Shown: piece after piece, positions 27,030 to 35,138 of the stretch | Position numbering within the stretch: position 1 is the first letter of the stretch | How the letters are laid out: the number at the start of each line of letters is the position of its first letter | Assembly: GCF_041949975.1 (NCBI RefSeq) | Contig: NZ_JBHFQG010000003.1 | Span: forward strand, 124,001 to 188,000 | Direction: 5' to 3' | DNA from: Alteribacillus sp041949975 | GTDB lineage: Bacteria > Bacillota > Bacilli > Bacillales > Marinococcaceae | Length of the DNA: 64,000 bases | Notes under the pieces: model-generated | The model's database searches: none | The model's input: the letters and a program-made list of their open reading frames with translations, nothing else | Told to the model about the DNA's origin: nothing | Made by a program: the position numbers and the translations under genes

Positions 27030-27810
27030 AGGAAATCACGTCCACCGGATCAATGTATTCATCATTTTCTTTAATGGCTAAAGAAAAGCGGCCGTTCCCT
27101 TTTTCAGCGTCGACTGTGCCAAGCACTGTCCCTGTCGAAACATGATCGTACAGCTTCACCTCCACATTATCCATCATGCCATACCAGGATTCGCCGCCTT
27201 CGTAATGCTGTACAGCCACAGCAAGATCCCAGTCTTCATGAGGTCCGGTATGAACGACAACTCCACCTTTTATCGCTTCTATACTTTCATTCTGCCCGGT
27301 TTCGAGAATGATACCCTTTCCATTTTCAGAAAAGCTTTCTGCCACTGTCCCTGTTACAGGAACAGCAAAAGAATCTGTAGATTCATTGACTTGCTGGGAA
27401 TGATTTTCGTCTAGATTGTTTTCAAAAGGCAGAAAGGCAAGCGGGCTTCCAAACCTTTCTTCATACCACGCTGTAGCTGCCGCAAATGGAAACTCTTCTT
27501 CAAAGGAAGTGGTAATAAATTGTCTGGCCCCTTCAAAAGCAGGGTGTGAGGATTGAAATAAAATCCCTATCAGCAAAAACAGAGTTGCCGCAATTAAACT
27601 TTGCAGGACCCAGGCCCCTCCGCGCTTGTCCGGCCTGTCCATCTCTTTTTCCTGGTCACGCCATTTATAAAATTCTGGTTCATGATACGGAGCATCGCTG
27701 TGATGAGGGTAATAACCATAAGACGAGGCCTGATCTCTTTCCCGTGTCCATTCTCGTTTTTTTCTTTTGTTTTGAATTTGCCGGCGAACTTTATTTATAT
27801 CCTTGTCCAT
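27022..27810 (-). CDS. spoIVFA: Stage IV sporulation regulator SpoIVFA (LytM/M23 domain)
   Basis: A 262-residue protein: basic, hydrophilic N-terminus (about 1-65), one membrane segment (LQSLIAATLFLLIGILF), then an extracytoplasmic degenerate M23/LytM domain (GTVAESFSENGKGI to VLGTVDAEKGNGRFSLA) lacking the usual zinc HxH set. SpoIVFA holds SpoIVFB inactive until cleaved by the SpoIVB protease. In most bacilli it follows minD; here arsenic genes intervene. Confidence 0.88.
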   Translation of the reverse strand: MDKDINKVRRQIQNKRKKREWTRERDQASSYGYYPHHSDAPYHEPEFYKWRDQEKEMDRPDKRGGAWVLQSLIAATLFLLIGILFQSSHPAFEGARQFITTSFEEEFPFAAATAWYEERFGSPLAFLPFENNLDENHSQQVNESTDSFAVPVTGTVAESFSENGKGIILETGQNESIEAIKGGVVVHTGPHEDWDLAVAVQHYEGGESWYGMMDNVEVKLYDHVSTGTVLGTVDAEKGNGRFSLAIKENDEYIDPVDVISFD

Positions 27811-28007
27811 GCCATTTCTTCCCCCTTTTCACCCTGTACATGGATTTTTAATAGCTTTGTTTCACTTTGACCCTTGCAAAATTATATGAGGTAGAGGGAA
27901 AGAACTATGACAAAAATTAAACATGCACGCTTTAAAAGATGGCGGGAATTTCGCCTGCTGAGTGCTGAGCCTACAAATTAAACATTAAACTTTATTTAAT
28001 CATTTCA
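27811..28007. other. spoIVFA upstream region
   Basis: About 200 bases with the GGGGGAAG ribosome site of spoIVFA near 27815. A 24-codon ATG frame on the plus strand at about 27907 has a weak GGGAAAG before it but no other support. I see no certain promoter. Confidence 0.4.
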
Positions 28008-28178
28008 GAACAAAAGCGCAAGCGCCCTGGTAAGCCTCGACAGGTAAATGTTCTTCAGTCATGAAAGGCGCTCTTTGCCTTTCATGACTGGAGGTTATTT
28101 AACCCCGAGAGGCTGGGCGCTGAAGCTAGACACGGATCAAACAATATGGAGATAGTTATCCACGATTTCCTAAATAAC
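28008..28178. repeat. Dispersed repeat R1, copy 2 (next to arsC terminator)
   Basis: Nearly identical to copy 1 at 23282-23468, including the perfect AGTCATGAAAGGC hairpin, but lacking about 16 bases (AACTTGTAAAAACATA) near its right end. It again stops at the T run of a neighbouring gene's terminator, here that of arsC. Confidence 0.85.
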
Positions 28179-28201
28179 TAAAAAACAGCTGACCGCTGTT
28201 A
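28178..28201 (-). terminator. Intrinsic terminator of the arsRBC operon
   Basis: AACAGC and GCTGTT pair around GGTCA on the minus strand and run into T4-AG-TT. Confidence 0.7.
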
Positions 28202-28224
28202 AGCAATCAACTGTTATGATAGTG

Positions 28225-28641
28225 TTATTGATTTTCAGCAAATGTTTTAATGCGTTCTCCGATTTCATCGCGCACGCGCTGGAAAACGGCCCATTTTTCT
28301 TCTTCTGATCCTTCTGCTTGGGCTGGGTCGTCAAACCCCCAGTGCTCTCTTTTAACGTGAGGCGGAGTGGTTGGGCAGACATAATTAGCATGACCACAAA
28401 GGGTTACAACCATGTCTGCTTTATTTAAAAGCTCCGGGTCAATCGTGTCGGAAGTATGATCAGATATATCGATCCCCACTTCTTTCATCGCCTCGACTGC
28501 TTTGGGATTTAATCCATGAGCTTCAATTCCAGCAGAGTATACTTCCCAGCCCTCTAAATACTTTTTCCCAAATGCTTCTGCCATTTGGCTGCGGCACGAA
28601 TTTCCAGTGCATAGAAAATACATAATCTTTTTATCACTCAT
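28225..28641 (-). CDS. arsC: Arsenate reductase ArsC, thioredoxin-dependent
   Basis: A 138-residue low-molecular-weight phosphatase-like arsenate reductase that turns arsenate into arsenite. The P-loop CTGNSCRS carries nucleophile C11 and C16; the redox pair C82 and C89 (TLCGHANYVCP) marks the thioredoxin-coupled class. The ATG at 28641 has GGAGAG upstream; a longer frame to 28683 would overlap arsB and is unlikely. Last gene of arsR-arsB-arsC. Confidence 0.93.
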   Translation of the reverse strand: MSDKKIMYFLCTGNSCRSQMAEAFGKKYLEGWEVYSAGIEAHGLNPKAVEAMKEVGIDISDHTSDTIDPELLNKADMVVTLCGHANYVCPTTPPHVKREHWGFDDPAQAEGSEEEKWAVFQRVRDEIGERIKTFAENQ

Positions 28642-28661
28642 TGTTATTTCTCTCCTTTTTC

Positions 28662-29993
28662 CTATCCAATAATTAAAAGCCAAATATATAAACCGGCTAG
28701 TGTAATGAATAACGTAGGTATTGTAATCACAATCCCCACTTTAAAATAATAACCCCAGCTGATTTTTACACCCTTCGTCCAAAGCACGTGCAGCCAAAGC
28801 AAGGTAGCAAGAGATCCAATCGGTGTAATTTTCGGCCCTAGGTCAGACCCGATCACATTCGCGTAAATCATCGCTTCACGAAGAGCTCCAATCGTGTCTG
28901 TATCTGCAATAGCAAGCGCATTGATCATTACAGTCGGCATATTGTTCATGATAGATGATAAAAACGCAGCAACAAATCCTGTAACAATTGTTGCTGAAAA
29001 CAACCCTTGATCCGCAGCAAGCTCTAGCCCAGAAGCTAGCACATCTGTTAATCCTGCGTTGCGAAGGCCGTAAACGACAACATACATACCAATCGAAAAC
29101 ACAACGATTTCCCATGGTGCACCTTTCATAACAGCAGATGTCTCCACAGCCGGGCTGCGCCGCGCCATGAGTACAAAGAAAATCGCTATCACTCCAGCTA
29201 TAAAGGACACTGGAAATGCTTCTGCTTCCCCTGTAACCGGATTATGCCAGGGAATAAATTCACTGACAAAATACCCGATTAAAAGCAAGCTAAGCACAAG
29301 CCAGGATAAACGAAACATTTTTAGATCCTGAATAGCTTCTGCCGGCTTTTTTAAATCCTCCATCTTATAGGATGAAGGGACGTCTTTTCGAAAATAGATA
29401 TACAACACAATGATGCTGGCAATTAAAGCAAACAGGTTAGGAACAATCATTCTTGAAGCATACTCTACAAACCCAATGCCAAAATAATCAGCAGAAACGA
29501 TGTTGACGAGGTTGCTTACAATAAAAGGGAGGCTCGTCGTATCAGCAATAAAACCACTTGCCATGACAAACGGCAGAACCATCGCTTCTTTAAAGTTCAG
29601 CGCCCTCACCATTGCAAGTACAATTGGTGTTAAAATAAGAGCAGCACCGTCATTTGCAAATAGCGCTGCTACTATGGCACCAAGAACAGCAACATAAATA
29701 AACATTTTTACTCCGCTGCCGTTCGCTATACGGGCCATATGTAAAGCCGCCCATTCAAAGAATCCAATTTCATCTAATATTAATGAAATAATGATAATAG
29801 CTATAAACGTTAAGGTCGCGTTCCAAACAATATTGGTAACGTCGCCGACATCTGAAAAAGTGACCACACCAGCTAAGAGAGCCACTACAGCACCTATAGA
29901 AGCAGACCATCCAATCGACAGTCCTTTTGGCTGCCAGATGACGAACACAAGCGTCACCAAAAAGATCAGAACGGCTATGATTACGTCGGTCAT
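28662..29993 (-). CDS. arsB: Arsenite efflux membrane protein ArsB
   Basis: A 443-residue protein of about 12 membrane segments from the ArsB/NhaD-like family (not ACR3). ANDGAALILTPIVLAM and SSIMNNMPTVMINALAI are the conserved inverted-repeat signatures. It exports arsenite or antimonite, alone or with the ArsA ATPase encoded divergently at 30.9 kb. It starts at ATG 29991-29993, 41 bases after arsR. Confidence 0.93.
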   Translation of the reverse strand: MTDVIIAVLIFLVTLVFVIWQPKGLSIGWSASIGAVVALLAGVVTFSDVGDVTNIVWNATLTFIAIIIISLILDEIGFFEWAALHMARIANGSGVKMFIYVAVLGAIVAALFANDGAALILTPIVLAMVRALNFKEAMVLPFVMASGFIADTTSLPFIVSNLVNIVSADYFGIGFVEYASRMIVPNLFALIASIIVLYIYFRKDVPSSYKMEDLKKPAEAIQDLKMFRLSWLVLSLLLIGYFVSEFIPWHNPVTGEAEAFPVSFIAGVIAIFFVLMARRSPAVETSAVMKGAPWEIVVFSIGMYVVVYGLRNAGLTDVLASGLELAADQGLFSATIVTGFVAAFLSSIMNNMPTVMINALAIADTDTIGALREAMIYANVIGSDLGPKITPIGSLATLLWLHVLWTKGVKISWGYYFKVGIVITIPTLFITLAGLYIWLLIIG

Positions 29994-30034
29994 CTGTCTC
30001 TAATCTCCCTTATGATGATTTCTCTCCACAAATA

Positions 30035-30394
30035 TTATCTGCGGATATCGCACCAAACAATACGATTCCCGCTTTTTTTGAGTTCTTCCAGTTTATCTTT
30101 TTGTGATGGAAGCTGACTGATCAAGCTTTCGACTAATGGATAAAGTTCGTTTTCTGTGTTTAACGAATAAAAAACCCATTGTCCTCTTCTTTCTTCATGC
30201 ACAACACCGGCATCCCGCAGTTTTCTTAAGTGCTGGCTGATGGATGGCTGGCTCATATTAAAAATTTCTGTGAATTCACAAACACAGCACTCTCCTTCCG
30301 CCAGAAGCGCCGTCATCGTCAATCTCGTTCTGTCACCAAGCAATTTTAATATTGGTGCTGCTTTTTCAATGGGTACTTCCGCCATCGTTTTCAT
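30035..30394 (-). CDS. arsR: ArsR family arsenic-responsive repressor
   Basis: A 119-residue winged-helix repressor. The metal site ECCVCEF sits in the DNA-recognition region (LLAEGECCVCEFTEIF), followed by MSQPSISQHLRKLRDAGVV (recognition helix) and the wing. Arsenite binding to these cysteines releases DNA. ATG 30392-30394 has GGGAGG 6 bases upstream. First gene of the leftward arsRBC operon, divergent from arsDA. Confidence 0.92.
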   Translation of the reverse strand: MKTMAEVPIEKAAPILKLLGDRTRLTMTALLAEGECCVCEFTEIFNMSQPSISQHLRKLRDAGVVHEERRGQWVFYSLNTENELYPLVESLISQLPSQKDKLEELKKSGNRIVWCDIRR

Positions 30395-30450
30395 ATAATT
30401 CCTCCCTTCTCTCATCTTTTTATCTTGAAAATAAACAGCTCATGACTTAT

Positions 30451-30479
30451 TATAATATAAGCAAATAATTATATGTCAA
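30451..30479. promoter_or_regulatory. Divergent ars promoter and probable ArsR operator
   Basis: ATATAA (30455-30460) and TTATAT (30469-30474) form a perfect inverted repeat spaced by 8 bases. For arsR the -35 TTGACA lies at 30474-30479 on the minus strand with TATTAT or TATAAT further on, so the palindrome sits between the -35 and -10. TATAAT on the plus strand at 30451-30456 could serve arsDA. Confidence 0.65.
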
Positions 30480-30516
30480 TGAATAAATATCTTTTTCTAC
30501 GAAAGGACGTATGGAA

Positions 30517-30873
30517 ATGAAATTAGAAATTTTTGATCCAGCCCTTTGCTGTCCTACAGGGGTCTGCGGACCCGATGTTGACCCCGAACTAACCAGGATT
30601 GCTTCTGACTTGCATATTCTTCAAAATAAAGGAATCAACATAAACCGTTATAATCTTGCTCAAGAACCGGAGCCTTTTGTACAGCAGACAGAAGTCGGAA
30701 AATTAATGGAAGAAAAAGGAACAGATATTCTTCCGATCACAGTGCTAGATGACGAGGTTATTAAGACACGAGAATATCCATCTAGATCGGAACTAAGCGA
30801 ATGGCTCAACATCCCTCTTGAGACATTAGAAAAGGGAACCAAAACATCAAAAGTTGACATTTCCATAAACTAA
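30517..30873 (+). CDS. arsD: ArsD arsenite metallochaperone
   Basis: A 118-residue thioredoxin-fold protein that hands arsenite to ArsA. The key cysteines C12, C13 and C18 (by the longer start; ALCCPTGVCGP) are present; the optional C-terminal cysteine pairs of plasmid ArsD are absent. ATG 30517 is chosen because AAAGGA is 9 bases upstream, against 3 bases for the ATG at 30511. It is followed 14 bases later by arsA. Confidence 0.9.
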   Translation: MKLEIFDPALCCPTGVCGPDVDPELTRIASDLHILQNKGININRYNLAQEPEPFVQQTEVGKLMEEKGTDILPITVLDDEVIKTREYPSRSELSEWLNIPLETLEKGTKTSKVDISIN

Positions 30874-30887
30874 AGGAGCTATTCATC

Positions 30888-32642
30888 ATGCGTTTTGAAC
30901 GAAAACATCTGCCTCAAATAAAGCATTTATTTTTCACCGGTAAAGGTGGAGCTGGAAAAACGTCAACGGCTGCAGCTTCCGCCATTGCGCTGGCTGATGA
31001 AGGAAAAAAAGTATTAATTGTTAGTACCGATCCTGCATCCAATTTACAGGATGTTTTTCACGTGGAGCTTTCTAATAACCAAACTGCCATCCCTAATATG
31101 GACGGCTTGTATGCCATTAATATTGATCCAGAAGAAGCAGCACGCGCGTACAGGGAAAAATTAATAGGTCCTTACAGGGGGAAACTGCCGGAATCAGCTA
31201 TTAAAAGCATGGAAGAGCAGCTATCTGGTGCCTGCACCATAGAAATTGCTGCTTTTGATGAATTTACAAGCCTGCTCGCTGCTCCAGAAACCAATGACGC
31301 TTTTGACCACATTGTTTTTGATACAGCTCCCACCGGTCATACCTTGCGCTTACTGCGGCTCCCTGCAGCGTGGAGCGATTTTCTTGATAACAGTACACAC
31401 GGTGCTTCTTGCCTGGGACCAATGGCTGGTTTACAGGAAAAAGAAAACCTTTATAACCAGACAGTCAAAACGCTAGCCGATCCAATGAGAACCGCACTGT
31501 TTCTAGTAGCCAGACCTGAAAACTCTTCTCTGTCAGAAGCAGGCAGGGCCAGTTCTGAATTGAAAGAGCTTGGGATTGAAAACCAGTACCTGCTGCTAAA
31601 TGGGATTCATCCTTTCCAAGAAAGCAAAGATGAAATCGCCGCAGAATATATCCTGCGCCAGCAGCAGGCTGTAAATGAAATGCCTGAAGAATTACAGCAT
31701 CTAGAGGAATACCAAATCCCACTGTTTCCTGAAAATATTGAGGGAGTAGAAGGACTTCGTGCACTAATGCAAGCCCCAATACCTGAAAATGACCCAATGC
31801 ACCAGTCTTCCTTACCTGTTCCTGATTTGCCGGGCCTGGATTCGATGATAAAAGATATTTTAAATAAAAATTCCCGGCTTGTTATGACCATGGGAAAAGG
31901 CGGCGTAGGAAAAACGACGACTGCCGCAGCAATTGCCCTTCGATTAGCAGAAGAGGGCCATCCTGTTCATCTGACAACAACAGATCCTGCCAATCATCTG
32001 CATCATACTCTTGGAAAAAGAAGCCTGCCTTCTAATATGACGGTTAGCAGTATAGATCCCAAAACGGAAACGGAAAAATATAAACAGAGTGTTATAGAGC
32101 GAGTAAGTGATGAACTGGATGAAGACAGCTTAGCGTATTTAAAAGAAGACCTCGATTCACCTTGTACGGAAGAAATTGCAGTTTTTCATGCGTTCGCTAA
32201 AACCGCTGCCCGTTCTGAAGGCGAGTTTGTCGTTCTGGATACTGCTCCAACCGGGCATACGTTATTACTGCTTGATGCAGCAGAATCTTATCATCAGGAA
32301 GTGCTGCGCTCTTCTGGTGAACTGCCTGAAGAAGTAAAAGAACTGTTGCCGTGCTTGCGTGATCCCGAGCAAACGTCCGTCGTCATTATTACGCTTCCGG
32401 AAACCACGCCGGTGCTGGAAGCCGAAAGACTGGAACAGGACCTTAACCGTGCCGGGATGAACGCTTCTTGGTGGGTTATAAATCACAGCTTTCTTGCCTC
32501 CCAAACGCAAGATCCTGTACTAGAAGGACGGGCTTATCAGGAAAGAAAATGGATAGCTAGAACAGCAGATAATCATAAAGGAAAAACAGTAATAGTGCCA
32601 TACAAACGAATCGCCTTAAAAAATGAGCATTCCAGGGTGTAA
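30888..32642 (+). CDS. arsA: ArsA arsenite-pump ATPase
   Basis: A 584-residue two-domain ATPase of the GET3/ArsA family. Each half has a deviant Walker A (GKGGAGKTS near 19-26 and GKGGVGKTT near 335) and the signal motif DTAPTGHTL. The three arsenite-binding cysteines of ArsA are conserved: C116 (SGACTIE), C175 (HGASCLGP) and the Cys in DSPCTEE of the second half. It powers arsenite export by ArsB and receives arsenite from ArsD, encoded just before it. Confidence 0.94.
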   Translation: MRFERKHLPQIKHLFFTGKGGAGKTSTAAASAIALADEGKKVLIVSTDPASNLQDVFHVELSNNQTAIPNMDGLYAINIDPEEAARAYREKLIGPYRGKLPESAIKSMEEQLSGACTIEIAAFDEFTSLLAAPETNDAFDHIVFDTAPTGHTLRLLRLPAAWSDFLDNSTHGASCLGPMAGLQEKENLYNQTVKTLADPMRTALFLVARPENSSLSEAGRASSELKELGIENQYLLLNGIHPFQESKDEIAAEYILRQQQAVNEMPEELQHLEEYQIPLFPENIEGVEGLRALMQAPIPENDPMHQSSLPVPDLPGLDSMIKDILNKNSRLVMTMGKGGVGKTTTAAAIALRLAEEGHPVHLTTTDPANHLHHTLGKRSLPSNMTVSSIDPKTETEKYKQSVIERVSDELDEDSLAYLKEDLDSPCTEEIAVFHAFAKTAARSEGEFVVLDTAPTGHTLLLLDAAESYHQEVLRSSGELPEEVKELLPCLRDPEQTSVVIITLPETTPVLEAERLEQDLNRAGMNASWWVINHSFLASQTQDPVLEGRAYQERKWIARTADNHKGKTVIVPYKRIALKNEHSRV

Positions 32643-32656
32643 AAACCAAAGAAACG

Positions 32657-32694
32657 TTAGAAAAACTCGGCTTATCGCCAAGTCTTAATGTCGA
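32657..32694. repeat. Short dispersed repeat R4, copy 1
   Basis: TTAGAAAAACTCGGCTTATC and the following GCCAAGTCTTAATGTCG match 60834-60871 with few changes. The ACT(C/T)GG...CCAAGT arms can pair, giving a small stem-loop. Confidence 0.6.
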
Positions 32695-32713
32695 AAAGCC
32701 GTCATTTTATGTA

Positions 32714-32750
32714 AAAAAAGAGCCTTCACTGCCGTGTTAGGCTCTTTTTG
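32714..32750. terminator. Bidirectional terminator between arsA and a small gene
   Basis: AAAAAAAGAGCCT pairs with AGGCTCTTTTT across a 12-base loop; A-rich on the left and T5 on the right allow use on both strands. Confidence 0.85.
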
Positions 32751-32752
32751 TA

Positions 32753-32920
32753 TCAAGTGCGGCTTGTTTCTTCACGAACTCTCGCTTTTTCATATATCAA
32801 TGTCATTTGAGTTGTATATCGTTTAAGGGCATCATCATCTTCTGCATGTTTTACTTTTTCTTCAAGCTCATCAATCTTGTCTTTTTCTTCCGCCGACAAA
32901 TAGTCATATTCCGTAGTCAT
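32753..32920 (-). CDS. Small charged helical protein of unknown function
   Basis: A 55-residue hydrophilic protein (MTTEYDYLSAEEKDKIDELE at the start, ending KARVREETSRT), probably two helices. The ATG at 32918-32920 has GGAGGG 10 bases upstream; the TTG immediately before it has better spacing (7) and may be the real start. It converges on arsA with a shared terminator. The open frame continues upstream but lacks support. I do not recognise a family. Confidence 0.6.
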   Translation of the reverse strand: MTTEYDYLSAEEKDKIDELEEKVKHAEDDDALKRYTTQMTLIYEKARVREETSRT

Positions 32921-33717
32921 CAAGGATTTTCCCTCCTTTTTTAAAGAACTCGGATTTCCCTGTACATTTGTCATTATGGCAACTTCCAGCTTTTTTAGAC
33001 ATGTTTTCTGGTTTCTTTTTGAAAAAAGGAGATTTACAGTAGAATGAGTCAGGTTGACTTCCGCTCGCGAGGAAAATGATGGCATGAAACATATTATCTT
33101 TTCAAAATATACCATAGTACGTTACCAAAAGTAAATTTTTCTGTTTTCAATATCTCTTTGCACCAAACACTTTTTATCATATGAAGGGGTGTACTCCAAA
33201 GTGATGGGCTGCATTTTCTTACTTATAGTGCAGCGGTCTCCCCTGTACCAATAGCAGTATGAAGAAAGAAAATTGAATTCGAAAATGGACATTTAAATAG
33301 GCACCAAGGGAAAGGCTTGGTGCCCGAGACAGAAGGGAAAAAGAATGAGTGGTCACTATGAAAAACCCTTAATGACGTTTTACAAGGAAACAAGAACGGC
33401 CACGGCACTATGGAAAGTGCTTGGTAACCCCACCCCCATAATATTTCTAGTGGAGCGGGCACTATAATCAACGCTTGATGACATTTTCCATTATTTCTCT
33501 AGATCAACTGGCACTATAGAAGATGCTTGAAGACCGTTGCACAAAAAACAGATACAGTCGGTCATTGGGAGGAAGACAAACGATCCAGGAAGAAGCCAGG
33601 GCCTGTGGTCCGATCACCCCCCACTGAAAAAAGTCCCGTATTAAGGCTCCCTCTGTCGGCAAGTTTGCCTGCCCTCCTCTGACATTCTTGTTATACCTTC
33701 GGAGAAATCCTTTTCTT
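32921..33717. other. Gene-poor region with R3-like repeat words
   Basis: No convincing gene. 33230-33640 contains words such as TTGGTAACCCC, GGCACTATA (twice or more) and GCTTGA(A/T)GAC(A/C) recurring about every 60 bases, similar in style to the R3 regions at 7.4, 9.5 and 22.1 kb. Short frames at 32.9-33.1 kb lack ribosome sites. 33600-33680 has a CTGTCGGCAAG segment of no clear meaning. Confidence 0.45.
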
Positions 33718-34088
33718 TTACTTTAGGTAGTAGCACGCATTGTCAGGTGCCTGGTTTTCATCCGTATCCGCTTTTGTATAAAAATATTCCCACTCATTGC
33801 CGTCAGGATCTGTTATCCAAATTTGTCTTGCAGCGCATAACAGCAGGTCGTTTTGATCTCATCTCTTGAAAAATAACCTTTGGCTTTGAGCCGTTTTTTT
33901 GTGGTGCTGCACCTCTTCTTCTTTCAGGAGCTGAATACCGAAATGACCCATTTGATTTCCTTCTGCTTTTTCACTCTCATTTAAAGTGAATTTTACCGGA
34001 ATGCCAGACGGCATAAACTTGGCGTAATCCTCCTTTAAAAACGAATAGATTTTTCTAAATTTGTGACATTAAGTCCAACGTGAATCAT
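33718..34088 (-). pseudogene. arsI: Decayed arsI/cadI-like VOC gene (C-As lyase family)
   Basis: A GGAGG site precedes ATG at 34086-34088, and MIHVGLNVTNLEKSIRF begins a vicinal-oxygen-chelate protein. At least three shifts break it, after which the remaining text is plain: YAKFMPSGIPVKFTLNESEK, GNQMGHFGIQLL, then IKTTCCYALQDKFW and ITDPDGNEWEYFYTKAD. The vicinal Cys pair in TTCCYA is the hallmark of ArsI organoarsenical lyases (YqcK in the B. subtilis ars operon, where arsR-arsI-arsB-arsC is the order). It follows its own arsR, so this is a remnant of a second arsenic operon. Confidence 0.75.
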
Positions 34089-34102
34089 TAATATTCCTCC
34101 TT

Positions 34103-34123
34103 TTAATCAATTTTTTTGATTAA
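34103..34123. promoter_or_regulatory. ArsR-type operator palindrome before the decayed arsI
   Basis: TTAATCAA, five T, TTGATTAA: a perfect 8-bp inverted repeat placed 14 bases before the ATG. A near copy lies before arsR at 34553-34574. Confidence 0.65.
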
Positions 34124-34212
34124 TTTATTGAAGATAACCTGGCTTATCACTCAGAAGGTGAAAAGCCAAGGTTTATCATATCGATTTATGAAAACAGCCA
34201 TCTAAATAAGAT

Positions 34213-34542
34213 TTAATGTTTAGCACCTTTTCGAAACAAGCAGCAGAGCTCTTCGGACAGTACATGGTTAACTTCTTGTTCATTCAGCTTATAATAGCTC
34301 CATGTACCTCTTGTTTCCTTCAAAATAAAACCAGCATCTAATAATATTTTCAAGTGATAAGACAATTTGGACTGAGAAAGGTCGAGAATATCGGTTAAGT
34401 CACAAACACACACGCTTTCGTGTCTTGCCAGTTCATGCATGATTTCAAGACGCTTTTCATCAGCCAATGCTTTAAATTTCTGTTTATAGTGGTTAAAAGA
34501 AATATTAGATTTGCTGTTATCCTTAATCGGCAAAGATTTCAT
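34213..34542 (-). CDS. arsR: ArsR/SmtB family repressor (second arsR)
   Basis: A 109-residue winged-helix repressor: HESVCVCDLTDIL has the CxC metal site, and LSQSKLSYHLKILLDAGFI is the recognition helix. A further CC pair (EELCCLFRKG) stands near the C-terminus. ATG 34540-34542 is chosen, with AAGGGG 6 bases upstream. It is only distantly similar to the ArsR at 30.0 kb, which supports a separate origin. Its only downstream partner is the broken arsI. Confidence 0.88.
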   Translation of the reverse strand: MKSLPIKDNSKSNISFNHYKQKFKALADEKRLEIMHELARHESVCVCDLTDILDLSQSKLSYHLKILLDAGFILKETRGTWSYYKLNEQEVNHVLSEELCCLFRKGAKH

Positions 34543-34552
34543 GGTCATCCCC

Positions 34553-34574
34553 TTAATCAAATATTTTTGATTTA
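34553..34574. promoter_or_regulatory. Autoregulatory operator of the second arsR
   Basis: TTAATCAA, six bases, TTGATTTA: an inverted repeat with one mismatch, 10 bases upstream of the arsR ATG and nearly identical to 34103-34123. Confidence 0.65.
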
Positions 34575-34690
34575 ATAATAGTATATAGTAAGTCATTACA
34601 TGGTGCAATGAAATTACTTACTTATTTTTTAACGGCCTTATGAGAAAGAGTCATTTTACCTTCCGGAAGACTAGACTGCTGCTACGGAAT

Positions 34691-35101
34691 GAACAAAAGC
34701 GCAAGCGCCCTGTTCAGCCTCGACAGGTAAATGTTCTTCAGTCATGAAAGGCGCTCTTACTTCCACAGGATGTAGTGACTTCTGCGTTGCACTTTCGTCG
34801 CCAAAAACGCCACGTCCTGTGGCATTGGCGACATTAGTACGTCCTGTGCGTCAACGTGTGCGTATTTAGTAGAAGGGTCCTAAAGGATGTTCGACTGAGA
34901 ACGTCACGTCCTGTGACAACGTCGAACTGGCTTGCACAGAATGTGCTGACTTTTGCGTTGCGAACACGATGTTCGCGATTCTAGCAAAAGTTCCTTAAAC
35001 CGTCTTGGGCCTCCGAGAGGCTGAGCGCTGAAGCTAGATGCGGATCAAACAATATGAAGATAGTTATCCACAACTTGTAAAAACATAATTTCCAAAACAA
35101 T
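34691..35101. repeat. Dispersed repeat R1, copy 3, with a ~250-bp internal expansion
   Basis: The outer parts (34691-34758 and about 35007-35101) match copies 1 and 2, but the central hairpin arm is replaced by about 250 bases rich in repeated words: CCACAGGATGTAGTGACTTC, CACGTCCTGTGGCATT, TACGTCCTGTGCGTC, CACGTCCTGTGACAAC and CACAGAATGTGCTGACTTTT. The element again ends at the T run of a terminator, here that of minD. Confidence 0.75.
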
Positions 35102-35102
35102 C

Positions 35103-35131
35103 AAAAAACTGCTCCCTCTATAGGAAGCAGC
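35103..35131 (-). terminator. Intrinsic terminator of the mre-min operon (after minD)
   Basis: CTGCTTCC pairs with GGGAGCAG (one mismatch) across TATAGA on the minus strand, followed by T6. Confidence 0.85.
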
Positions 35132-35138
35132 TGATTTG

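Noticed and set aside
32904..33092. A 62-residue Cys-containing frame (MSKKAGSCHNDKCTGK portion)
   Set aside because: No ribosome site at the ATG and it overlaps the better supported 55-residue gene's leader; left out.
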